Assembly: GCA_002422345.1 (NCBI GenBank)
Contig: DIUL01000100.1
Location: 143 to 6,278, forward strand
DNA: 6,136 bases
Source: Acetobacteraceae bacterium UBA6159
GTDB lineage: Bacteria; Pseudomonadota; Alphaproteobacteria; Acetobacterales; Acetobacteraceae
Direction: 5' to 3'
Shown here: positions 1 to 5,813 of the stretch, one piece after another
Position numbering within the stretch: the stretch's first letter is position 1
Layout: each line of letters opens with the position of its first letter
Notes under the pieces: generated by a model
Told to the model about the DNA's origin: nothing
Databases searched by the model: none
What the model saw: the letters and a program-made list of their open reading frames with translations, nothing else
Made by a program: the position numbers and the translations under genes

Positions 1-147
1 CTTGCCGCCGCCGAACTTCACTTCCTCCCCGTAGATCGTGAGGTCCTTCTCGACTTCCACGATCAGGTCGGTGTCGGCGAGGCGCAGGCGGTCACCGGTC
101 GTCGGGCCAAACATGTCGGCATAGGCGTGGCGGGAGATACGGGCCAT
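1..147 (-). CDS. ureC: Urease subunit alpha, N-terminal fragment (cut by window edge)
   Basis: This is the beginning of the catalytic subunit of urease, the cytoplasmic nickel enzyme that hydrolyses urea to ammonia and carbamate. Only the first 49 codons are present; the family is usually about 570 residues. The visible part is a textbook UreC N-terminus: MARISRHAYADMFGPTTGDR, then LRLADTDL, EVEKD and YGEEVKFGGGK at the edge. The nickel ligands and active-site residues of the family lie further along and are not in the window. The ATG at 147 shares its A with the ureB TGA stop (TGATG), so translation is probably coupled; a GGGAG about ten bases upstream is only a weak ribosome site. The identification is secure despite the truncation. 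Whether the rest of the gene is intact cannot be seen. Confidence 0.95.
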   Translation of the reverse strand, partial: MARISRHAYADMFGPTTGDRLRLADTDLIVEVEKDLTIYGEEVKFGGGK

Positions 148-455
148 CAGTCGAGTGCTCCCATGATGTCGCCGCGGAAACCGTAAACGGCGCGCTTGCC
201 GCGATAGGGGATCAGGGTGACTTCGCGCGTCTGGCCGGGTTCGAAACGAACCGCGGTGCCGGCGACGATGTCGAGCCGCTGGCCCCGCGCGGCGGCGCGA
301 TCGAAGGACAGGGCCGTATTGGTTTCAAAGAAATGGTAGTGGCTGCCGACCTGGATCGGACGGTCGCCGGTGTTGGCGACGGTCATGGTGGTGCGGGGCA
401 GGCCGGCGTTCAGTTCGATGTCGCCGTCGGCGGGGAGGAGTTCACCGGGGATCAT
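147..455 (-). CDS. ureB: Urease subunit beta
   Basis: This 102-residue protein is the beta subunit of urease, a small structural chain that packs against UreA and UreC in the cytoplasmic holoenzyme. The length is normal for a stand-alone bacterial UreB. It starts MIPGELLPADGDIELNAG, has the family motif VGSHYHFFETN at about residues 36-46, then RLDIVAGTAVRFEPG at about 60-74, and ends VYGFRGDIMGALD, all typical. The frame is open to a GTG at 470, but the AAAGGA ribosome site lies inside that extension, six bases before the ATG at 455, and family members begin MIPGE, so 455 is chosen. It lies 11 bases after ureA and overlaps ureC by one base. UreA and UreB are separate here, unlike the fused chain of Helicobacter. 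Confidence 0.96.
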   Translation of the reverse strand: MIPGELLPADGDIELNAGLPRTTMTVANTGDRPIQVGSHYHFFETNTALSFDRAAARGQRLDIVAGTAVRFEPGQTREVTLIPYRGKRAVYGFRGDIMGALD

Positions 456-461
456 GGATTG

Positions 462-467
462 TCCTTT
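462..467 (-). promoter_or_regulatory. Ribosome binding site of ureB
   Basis: AAAGGA on the minus strand, six bases before the ATG at 455 and overlapping the ureA stop codon (TGAAAGGA). Its position rules in the ATG start and argues against the upstream in-frame GTG at 470. Overlap with the ureA stop suggests ribosomes ending on ureA can reinitiate on ureB. Confidence 0.7.
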
Positions 468-769
468 CACCGAATCGGTTCATGCACGGTGACCAGCTTC
501 GTTCCATCCGGGAACGTCGCTTCCACCTGCACGTCGTGGATCATCTCGGCGATGCCCGGCATCACCTGGTCTCGGGTGATCACATGGGCGCCGGCAGCCA
601 TCAGGTCGGCGACGCTGCGGCCATCCCGCGCGCCCTCCACCACGAAATCCGTGATCAGCGCGACGGCCTCGGGGTAGTTCAGCTTCACGCCGCGTTCCAG
701 CCGCCGGCGGGCCACCATCGCGGCCATGCTGACAAGAAGCTTGTCCTTCTCACGCGGGGTCAGGTTCAT
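467..769 (-). CDS. ureA: Urease subunit gamma
   Basis: This 100-residue protein is the gamma subunit of urease, the smallest structural chain of the (UreABC) holoenzyme; 100 residues is the normal family length. The sequence is highly characteristic: MNLTPREKDKLLVSMAAMVA at the start, LNYPEAVALITDFVVEGARD at about residues 30-49, and VMPGIAEMIHDVQVEATFPD followed by GTKLVTVHEPIR at the C-terminus. The ATG at 769 is preferred over the upstream start at 811 because it has AAGGA seven bases upstream and matches the usual MNLTP(R/K)E beginning; the extra 14 codons would run back into ureD. It follows ureD after 13 bases and precedes ureB by 11, fitting the common order ureD-ureA-ureB-ureC. Nothing is truncated or unusual. 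Confidence 0.97.
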   Translation of the reverse strand: MNLTPREKDKLLVSMAAMVARRRLERGVKLNYPEAVALITDFVVEGARDGRSVADLMAAGAHVITRDQVMPGIAEMIHDVQVEATFPDGTKLVTVHEPIR

Positions 770-776
770 CGATCTT

Positions 777-781
777 TCCTT
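777..781 (-). promoter_or_regulatory. Ribosome binding site of ureA
   Basis: AAGGA on the minus strand, seven bases before the ATG at 769, lying between the ureD stop and the ureA start. It decides the ureA start in favour of MNLTPRE and against the longer in-frame reading from 811. Confidence 0.7.
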
Positions 782-782
782 G

Positions 783-1625
783 TCAGCAATTCCAGACTCG
801 CGGCAGAGCACGCCCGTCCCGCAGGACGTCCAGCACGACGGAGACCGTTGCGCGCAGCGACGCGCTATCCGGTGCGAGGATACGGGTCAACAGCATGCCG
901 TTCCAGGCGGAAGCCCCGGCCTCGGCGTCCGCGGGCAGAGCGGCACGCACGTCATCCAACCGTCCCTCGGCATCCGACGAAACGAACAGAACCGTAGCGA
1001 GCGCTCGCGCCCCGTTTGCGACGGCCGGCCGGCACAGCGTTGCGTCGATCGTGCCATTCATCCGGATCGCGTCGTGCCACAGCAGCGCCCCGTCCCGTCG
1101 CACGCGGATCAGATCGCGCAGGGACCCCGTCTCGACCCGTTCGCCACTGGCCGAACGGCCGAACACCAGCATTTCGACGCCAAGGAAGCGGGAGTCCAAC
1201 GCGAGGTCAACGTCCAACACCCGATCCAGCGCGCAACGATCGAACAGAATGGTTTCCTGCGGCAACCATTCCATCGCCGCGCCATCGCCAACCGTAATCC
1301 GCGTCCGCACGACCGATGGCCCCGTCCCCGGGATCACGCGATAGAACCGTTCAGCCGCCTGCGCGGTCACCGTCATCCGTGTCTCGGCTGCCATATCCAG
1401 CGCCACGTCCAACCGATCACCGCCCGCCACGCCGCCCGAGGTGTTCAGCGTCACCGCCACCGGCCAAGCGCCAGGATCGACACGGGGAAACCGCGCCTTC
1501 AGGCAACCCTGCTGATACAGCGTGTCCAGCACCGTGTCCGCCCCGCGCCGCTTGAACGCCACGCGCAGGTGTCCGACCGCCCGCTGCATGGCGCCGGAAT
1601 CAGACGGAGAGACGGCGTCGAACAT
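783..1625 (-). CDS. ureD: Urease accessory protein UreD
   Basis: UreD (UreH in some species) is a cytoplasmic chaperone that binds apo-urease and, with UreF and UreG, delivers nickel to the active site. The 280-residue product shows the family landmarks: RGADTVLDTLYQQGCLKARF near residues 28-46, LNTSGGVAGGDRLD at 60-73, TVTAQAAERFYR at 85-96, EWLPQETILFD at 119-129, and the usual ending LPRVWNC. Length fits the family. The start is uncertain. The ATG at 1625 overlaps the end of urtE by 26 bases and has GGGAGGA rather far upstream (about 14 bases). The ATG at 1589 (MQRAVGHL, 268 residues) would begin 10 bases after urtE but has no clear ribosome site. GTG 1670 would give 295 residues with a nonconserved extension. 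UreF, UreG and UreE are not in the window. Confidence 0.93.
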   Translation of the reverse strand: MFDAVSPSDSGAMQRAVGHLRVAFKRRGADTVLDTLYQQGCLKARFPRVDPGAWPVAVTLNTSGGVAGGDRLDVALDMAAETRMTVTAQAAERFYRVIPGTGPSVVRTRITVGDGAAMEWLPQETILFDRCALDRVLDVDLALDSRFLGVEMLVFGRSASGERVETGSLRDLIRVRRDGALLWHDAIRMNGTIDATLCRPAVANGARALATVLFVSSDAEGRLDDVRAALPADAEAGASAWNGMLLTRILAPDSASLRATVSVVLDVLRDGRALPRVWNC

Positions 1626-2295
1626 CCTGTTCGTCCAATTCCTCCCGGCGCCCCGACAGCACGACATCACCGCGGTCCAGGACCACGATCGTCTGGGCGA
1701 GTTCGTTTGCGAAGTCGAAATACTGCTCGACCAGCAGGATGGCCATCTCTCCGCGGCTTCGCAACAGGGCGATGACGCGGCCGATGTCCTTGATGATGGA
1801 GGGCTGGATGCCCTCGGTCGGTTCGTCCAGCACCAGCAGACGCGGCTTCATCACCAGGGCGCGCGCGATGGCAAGCTGCTGCTGCTGCCCGCCCGACAGG
1901 TCGCCGCCACGCCGGCGCAGCATGGTCTTCAGGATTGGGAACAGGTCGTAGATTTCATCCGGAACCTTTCGCTGCCCGCGCGGCAGGACGGCAAACCCTG
2001 TCTCCAGGTTCTCCTTCACCGTCAGCAGTGGGAAGATGTCGCGGCCCTGCGGCACCCAGGCGATGCCTCGGCGGGCGCGATCATACAGCGCCAGCTTCGA
2101 GATATTCTCTCCTTCCCAGGTGATCTTGCCGGCCGAGATCGGGTGCGCCCCGACAATCGCCCGCAGCAGCGACGTCTTGCCGACGCCGTTGCGGCCCATC
2201 AGGCAGGTGACGGCACCAACCTCAGCGGTCAGCGAGACCTGGCGCAGCGCGATGGCCGCGCCGTAGTGCAGATCGACGTGATCGACTTCCAGCAT
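1600..2295 (-). CDS. urtE: Urea ABC transporter ATP-binding protein UrtE
   Basis: One of the two cytoplasmic ATPases that power the UrtABCDE urea importer, a branched-chain amino acid (LivF-like) type ABC protein. In its 231 residues the motifs stand in order: Walker A GRNGVGKT at 34-41, Q-loop VPQGRDIFP at 81-89, signature LSGGQQQQLAIARAL at 143-157 region, Walker B LLVLDEPT at 153-160 with catalytic Glu158, and LLVEQYFDF at about 187-195. The switch position is Gln191 rather than His, as is usual in LivF-type subunits; UrtD supplies a normal His. WVPQGRDIFP, LVEQYFDFA and the place right after urtD and before urease genes separate UrtE from LivF. The start ATG at 2295 lies two bases after the urtD stop, with only a weak GGGG eight bases upstream, so coupling to urtD translation is likely. 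Confidence 0.95.
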   Translation of the reverse strand: MLEVDHVDLHYGAAIALRQVSLTAEVGAVTCLMGRNGVGKTSLLRAIVGAHPISAGKITWEGENISKLALYDRARRGIAWVPQGRDIFPLLTVKENLETGFAVLPRGQRKVPDEIYDLFPILKTMLRRRGGDLSGGQQQQLAIARALVMKPRLLVLDEPTEGIQPSIIKDIGRVIALLRSRGEMAILLVEQYFDFANELAQTIVVLDRGDVVLSGRREELDEQDVRRRLSV

Positions 2296-2297
2296 GT

Positions 2298-3044
2298 TCA
2301 GCGCCCCAGATAGACCTCGATCACGCGCGGGTCCTCGCTGACGTGATCGATGGAACCTTCGGACAGCACGGAGCCCTCGTGCAGCACGGTCACCTTGACG
2401 CCGAGCGCACGAACAAAGGCCATGTCGTGCTCGACGACGACGACGCTGCGGGTTTCGTTGATCTCCCGCAGCAACTCGGCGGTCTGTTCCGTCTCGGCAT
2501 CGGTCATGCCGGCGACGGGTTCATCGACCAGCAACAGGCTCGGGTTCTGCGCAAGCAGCATCCCGATTTCCAGCCATTGCTTCTGCCCGTGGGAAAGATC
2601 GGCGGCGCGCCGGTCGCGGTGATCGCCCAAGCGGATGGTGCCCAGGATCTCATCGATCCGCTTGCGTTCGGCCTTCGTCTCTCGCGCCCACAGGCTGAAG
2701 CTGGGACGACGGTCGCCGGCGATGGCCAGCAGCAGGTTGTCCCAGACGCTGTGTGGTTCAAAGACGGTGGGCTTCTGGAACTTCCGGCCGATGCCCAGCT
2801 GGGCGATGGCGGGTTCGTCGAGCTTCGTCAGGTCGAGGTCGGTGCCGAACACGACGCGCCCGGTATCGGGGCGAGTCTTGCCGGTGATCACGTCCATCAT
2901 CGTGGTCTTGCCGGCTCCGTTGGGACCGATAACCGCGCGCATCTCGCCCTTTTCCAGCACCAGGGACAAAGCATTCAGGGCACGAAAGCCGTCGAAGCTG
3001 ACCGTGACGCCATCCAGATAGAGCAGGGTGTCGGCTTCGCTCAT
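2298..3044 (-). CDS. urtD: Urea ABC transporter ATP-binding protein UrtD
   Basis: The second cytoplasmic ATPase of the urea importer, LivG-like, 248 residues, the usual family size. Motifs in order: Walker A GPNGAGKTT at 40-48, Q-loop RKFQKPTVFE around Gln90, signature LSHGQKQWLEIGMLL from 150, Walker B LLLVDEP at 170-176 with Glu175, and switch His206 in VVEHDMAF. GIGRKFQKP and LSHGQKQWLEIGM are typical of UrtD. The reading frame is open for another 114 codons upstream to 3386, but that stretch overlaps urtC in a different frame and has no ABC homology. The ATG at 3044 has a perfect AAGGAGG seven bases upstream, and shares ATGA with the urtC stop, a four-base overlap typical of translational coupling. 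Confidence 0.96.
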   Translation of the reverse strand: MSEADTLLYLDGVTVSFDGFRALNALSLVLEKGEMRAVIGPNGAGKTTMMDVITGKTRPDTGRVVFGTDLDLTKLDEPAIAQLGIGRKFQKPTVFEPHSVWDNLLLAIAGDRRPSFSLWARETKAERKRIDEILGTIRLGDHRDRRAADLSHGQKQWLEIGMLLAQNPSLLLVDEPVAGMTDAETEQTAELLREINETRSVVVVEHDMAFVRALGVKVTVLHEGSVLSEGSIDHVSEDPRVIEVYLGR

Positions 3045-4144
3045 GGCAAGGCCTCCTTCGCTTCCGCGCTTTCGCGCTTCGGCTTGCGCTTCAGGGCCGA
3101 GAACAGGCCCATCACGCCCTTGGGCAGGAACAGTGTGACCAGGATGAACATCGCGCCCAGGGCATAGAGCCACAGTTCCGGCAGCGCCCCGGTGAACCAG
3201 GTCTTGCCGAAATTTACCAGCACCGCGCCGATGATCGCCCCCGACAGCGTGCCTCGGCCACCGACGGCGACCCAAATCACCGCCTCGATCGAGTTGGCGG
3301 GGGAGAATTCGGACGGATTGATGATGCCGACCTGCGGGACATACAGCGCGCCGCCGATCCCGGCCATGACGGCCGAAAGGACCCAAACGACCAGTTTGTA
3401 GGACTCAGGCCGGTAGCCAAGGAAGCGTGTCCGCGCCTCCGTATCACGCACCGCGATCAGGACCTTCCCGAAGCGGGATGTGACGACGAACCTGGCCAGC
3501 AGAAGCTGTGCGGCCAGCAGCAGGGCCGAAATCACCATCAGCGCCGACCGTGTCGAGTCCGCCTGGACCGAGAAGCCAAGGATGTCCTTGAAGTCGGTCA
3601 GCCCGTTGTTGCCGCCGAAGCCCATGTCGTTGCGGAAGAAGGCCAGCAGCAGGGCATAGGTCAAAGCCTGCGTGATGATCGACAGATAGACGCCCGTCAC
3701 GCGGGACCGGAATGCCAGCCAGCCAAACACAAGCGCCAGCATTCCAGGCACCAGTACGACCATCAGCATGGCGAAGCCAAACCACTCAAACCCATGCCAG
3801 AACCAGGGCAGTTCCTTCCAGCCCAGGAACACCATGAAGTCGGGCAGCTCCGGATTGCCATAGACGCCGCGGGTGCCGATCTGGCGCATCAGATACATGC
3901 CCATCGCGTAGCCACCCAGCGCGAAGAACGCCGCATGGCCGAGCGAAAGGATGCCGGCAAAGCCCCAGACAAGATCGACGGCCAGGGCAAGCATCGCGAA
4001 GCTCAGATATTTCCCGGCCAGCGCGATCACATAGGTCGGGACATGGAACGGAGATCCGACCGGAGCCATCTGGTTGAGAGCCGCCAGCACCATCGCGATG
4101 CCCAGAACGAGCACCAACGTTATGGACGTCGTACGATCCAGCAT
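3041..4144 (-). CDS. urtC: Urea ABC transporter permease UrtC
   Basis: LivM-like inner-membrane permease, 367 residues, that should pair with UrtB to form the urea channel. It is hydrophobic throughout, with roughly nine or ten membrane segments by eye. Family landmarks are LVWGFAGILSLGHAAFFALG at about 58-77, the loop RNDMGFGGNNGLTDF at 171-185, the cytoplasmic coupling segment SRFGKVLIAVRDTEA at 223-237, and VAVGGRGTLSGAIIGA at 292-307. The tail after about residue 350 is short, hydrophilic and strongly basic (KRKPKRESAEAKEA), probably cytoplasmic. ATG 4144 is chosen: it shares one base with the urtB stop (TGATG) and has GGTGGA about six to seven bases upstream; a GTG at 4147 directly before it would add one residue. 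It overlaps urtD by four bases. Confidence 0.95.
   Translation of the reverse strand: MLDRTTSITLVLVLGIAMVLAALNQMAPVGSPFHVPTYVIALAGKYLSFAMLALAVDLVWGFAGILSLGHAAFFALGGYAMGMYLMRQIGTRGVYGNPELPDFMVFLGWKELPWFWHGFEWFGFAMLMVVLVPGMLALVFGWLAFRSRVTGVYLSIITQALTYALLLAFFRNDMGFGGNNGLTDFKDILGFSVQADSTRSALMVISALLLAAQLLLARFVVTSRFGKVLIAVRDTEARTRFLGYRPESYKLVVWVLSAVMAGIGGALYVPQVGIINPSEFSPANSIEAVIWVAVGGRGTLSGAIIGAVLVNFGKTWFTGALPELWLYALGAMFILVTLFLPKGVMGLFSALKRKPKRESAEAKEALP
3052..3058 (-). promoter_or_regulatory. Strong ribosome binding site of urtD
   Basis: AAGGAGG on the minus strand, seven bases before the ATG at 3044, inside the last codons of urtC. It is the best Shine-Dalgarno match in the window and fixes the urtD start, against the much longer open frame reaching 3386. 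Confidence 0.85.
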
Positions 4145-5733
4145 CACGCTTCCACCGCTCGACCCTTCAACGGGAACATCCCGCGCGGCCTCCTCTGGAT
4201 GAACAGGATCAGCAAGACCAGGACAACGATCTTGCCCAGCACCGCGCCCGCGACGGGTTCAAGGAATTTGTTGAAGATGCCCAACGTGAGCGCGCCGACC
4301 ACGGTGCCCCACAGATTGCCGACGCCGCCGAACACCACGACCATGAAGCTGTCGATGATGTAGCCCTGGCCGAGGTTGGGGGAGACGTTGTCGATCTGGC
4401 TCAGCGCCACGCCCGCCATGCCGGCAACACCCGAGCCGAGGCCAAAGGTCAGCGCGTCGATCCAAGGCGTGCGAATGCCCATCGCGGCGGCCATGCGCCG
4501 GTTCTGCGTCACCGCCCGCATGCGCAGTCCCAGGGAGGTGTAGCGCAAGGCGGCCATCAGTCCGGCGAGGACGATGATCGCGAACAGGATGATGTACATC
4601 CGGTTCCAGGTCAGCGTGATGCCACCAAGCTGGGTCGCACCGCTCATCCAGCCAGGCGTATCCACATCGCGGTTGTTGGCGCCGAAGATGGATCGGACCG
4701 CCTGCTGGATCATCAGCGAAAGGCCCCAGGTGGCCAACAGGGTCTCCAAAGGACGGCCATACAGCCAGCGGATCAGGCTGCGCTCGATCGCGATGCCGAT
4801 CATGCCGGCGACGAGGAAGGCCATCGGGATGGCCACCAACAGGTTGGCCCAGTAGAAACCTGGGATCCAGGCCTTGATCGCACCCTGGACGCAGAAGGTC
4901 GTATAGGCGCCGATCATGACCATTTCGCCATGCGCCATGTTGATGACGCCCATCACGCCGAAGGTGATGGCCAGGCCCGCGGCGGCCAGCAGCAGGACGG
5001 ACCCCAGGCTGAGCCCGTAGTAGACGCTTTGCAGGATCGACCACATCTGCAGCACGCGGTCGATCGCGGTGATGGTGACGGCGGCGGCCTCGGCGACGGC
5101 CGGCGGCTGGCCGGACAGGGCGGCGAGTGTGCTGCGCGCCTCGATATCGCCGCGCAGGCGCAGCACGGACACGGCCTCCAGCCGGTCGGCTTCGCTGGTG
5201 TCGGGCGCAAACAGCAGGGCGGCGGCGCGCGCCTGCTCCATGCGGGTCTTGACCGTGGAGTCGGCTTCCTTGGCCAGCGCGCGATCCAGCGCGGGCAGGG
5301 CCGCGGGGTCGCGGGAGCGGAAGACCGCTTCGGCCGCGGTCAGACGCTCCGACGGATTGGCGGAGAACAGACGCAGGCTGCCCAGGGCAGCGTCGATCGC
5401 GCCGCGCACCGCGTTGTTCAGGCGGACCTGGCGGACGGCGGAGGCCGGTACGTCGGGCGCGGGGGCGCCGGTCGCGGCCTCGGTCAGCGCGTCGCCGTCA
5501 CCCTTGATGAACAGGGTCTTGTCGGCGCGGAAATAGAGTTTCCCCGATTGCAGGGCGACAATGATCTCCATGGCGCGGGGATGACCCGACAGTGCCAATG
5601 TCTCGATGCCTTGACGGAGGGCATTGAAGTTCGTCGTGGCCAGGCTGGCCAGGGCCTCATTGGCCGGCTGCGCCCGGGTCGGGGCGGCAAGCAGCGTCAG
5701 GATCAGGAACAGGACGATACGAAATCGAGACAT
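4144..5733 (-). CDS. urtB: Urea ABC transporter permease UrtB with long periplasmic N-terminal region
   Basis: LivH-like inner-membrane permease of the urea importer, 529 residues. Residues 1-21 are a signal peptide (basic start, hydrophobic core, probable cleavage after PTRA). Residues about 22-230 are soluble and Ala/Leu/Arg-rich with helical repeats such as RLTAAEAVFRSRDPAALPAL, suggesting a HEAT-like periplasmic domain. The permease proper begins near 231 (QSVYYGLSLGSVLLLAAAGL), with ITFGVMGVINMAHGE at 256-270, the coupling segment LGLRMRAVTQNRRMAAAMGI at 401-420, and GGVGNLWGTVVGA at 469-481. The long front domain is known in proteobacterial UrtB and distinguishes it from LivH (about 300 residues). 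ATG 5733 has GGGAAG seven bases upstream. ATG 5739 is possible, but that site would be only one base away. The frame is open to 5796, inside the spacer, which I judge non-coding. Confidence 0.94.
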   Translation of the reverse strand: MSRFRIVLFLILTLLAAPTRAQPANEALASLATTNFNALRQGIETLALSGHPRAMEIIVALQSGKLYFRADKTLFIKGDGDALTEAATGAPAPDVPASAVRQVRLNNAVRGAIDAALGSLRLFSANPSERLTAAEAVFRSRDPAALPALDRALAKEADSTVKTRMEQARAAALLFAPDTSEADRLEAVSVLRLRGDIEARSTLAALSGQPPAVAEAAAVTITAIDRVLQMWSILQSVYYGLSLGSVLLLAAAGLAITFGVMGVINMAHGEMVMIGAYTTFCVQGAIKAWIPGFYWANLLVAIPMAFLVAGMIGIAIERSLIRWLYGRPLETLLATWGLSLMIQQAVRSIFGANNRDVDTPGWMSGATQLGGITLTWNRMYIILFAIIVLAGLMAALRYTSLGLRMRAVTQNRRMAAAMGIRTPWIDALTFGLGSGVAGMAGVALSQIDNVSPNLGQGYIIDSFMVVVFGGVGNLWGTVVGALTLGIFNKFLEPVAGAVLGKIVVLVLLILFIQRRPRGMFPLKGRAVEA

Positions 5734-5740
5734 AACCATG

Positions 5741-5746
5741 CTTCCC
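5741..5746 (-). promoter_or_regulatory. Probable ribosome binding site of urtB
   Basis: GGGAAG on the minus strand, seven bases before the ATG at 5733. It supports MSRFRIV as the start of the signal peptide, and it begins only eight bases after the end of the large hairpin, so folding of the hairpin need not block it. Confidence 0.5.
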
Positions 5747-5754
5747 GCATGAGA

Positions 5755-5786
5755 AGGGGGCGGCCGGGAGGAAACGGCCGCCCCCT
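5755..5786 (-). promoter_or_regulatory. Perfect 12-bp GC-rich hairpin in the urtA-urtB spacer
   Basis: A perfect inverted repeat: arms AGGGGGCGGCCG and CGGCCGCCCCCT separated by an 8-base loop (UUUCCUCC in the transcript). Eleven of twelve pairs are G-C, so the stem is very stable in RNA. The bases after it in transcription direction are UCUCAUG, not a U-tract, so it is a poor intrinsic terminator. It more likely acts as a partial attenuator or as a block to 3' exonucleases that protects the upstream urtA message. Such hairpins are common after binding-protein genes in ABC transporter operons; the role here is inferred. Confidence 0.75.
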
Positions 5787-5799
5787 GATCAGGCAATCA

Positions 5800-5813
5800 G
5801 GCTGAAATCAGCC
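5800..5813 (-). repeat. Small inverted repeat over the urtA stop codon
   Basis: On the minus strand GGCTGATTTCAGCC, a perfect inverted repeat with a 5-bp stem (GGCTG/CAGCC) and 4-base loop, or 6 bp with a 2-base loop. It contains the urtA TGA stop. Just downstream is the 10-bp palindrome CCTGATCAGG (5784-5793). Together with the 12-bp hairpin it makes the spacer almost wholly structured. Function is unknown; the stem is short and may be chance. Confidence 0.45.

Noticed and set aside
726..1775. 349-codon open frame on the plus strand opposite ureD
   Set aside because: It is Arg/Pro/His-rich, resembles no family I know, and lies exactly antisense to ureD, whose protein is clearly recognisable. 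A typical shadow of high-GC codon use.
1522..3167. Two plus-strand open frames (1522-2313 and 2343-3167) opposite urtE and urtD
   Set aside because: Both are antisense to well-recognised ATPase genes, have Gln/Asp/His-rich low-quality composition and lack domain motifs; no separate promoter or ribosome site seen.
3045..3386. 114-codon N-terminal extension of urtD
   Set aside because: It is out-of-frame reading of urtC with no ABC similarity, while the ATG at 3044 has a perfect ribosome site and gives the normal UrtD length.
5767..5774. Hairpin loop UUUCCUCC resembling an anti-Shine-Dalgarno that could pair with the urtD site
   Set aside because: Only about five consecutive pairs with a target some 2.7 kb away; too short to be distinguished from chance.
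5755..5786. Classical rho-independent terminator after urtA
   Set aside because: The stem is strong enough, but the transcript continues UCUCAUGCGG with no run of U, and four urt genes required for the same transporter follow directly.
4930..5805. 291-codon plus-strand open frame opposite the start of urtB
   Set aside because: Extremely Gly/Gln/Arg-rich, antisense to the UrtB N-terminal domain and spanning the spacer hairpin; composition is that of a reverse-strand shadow.
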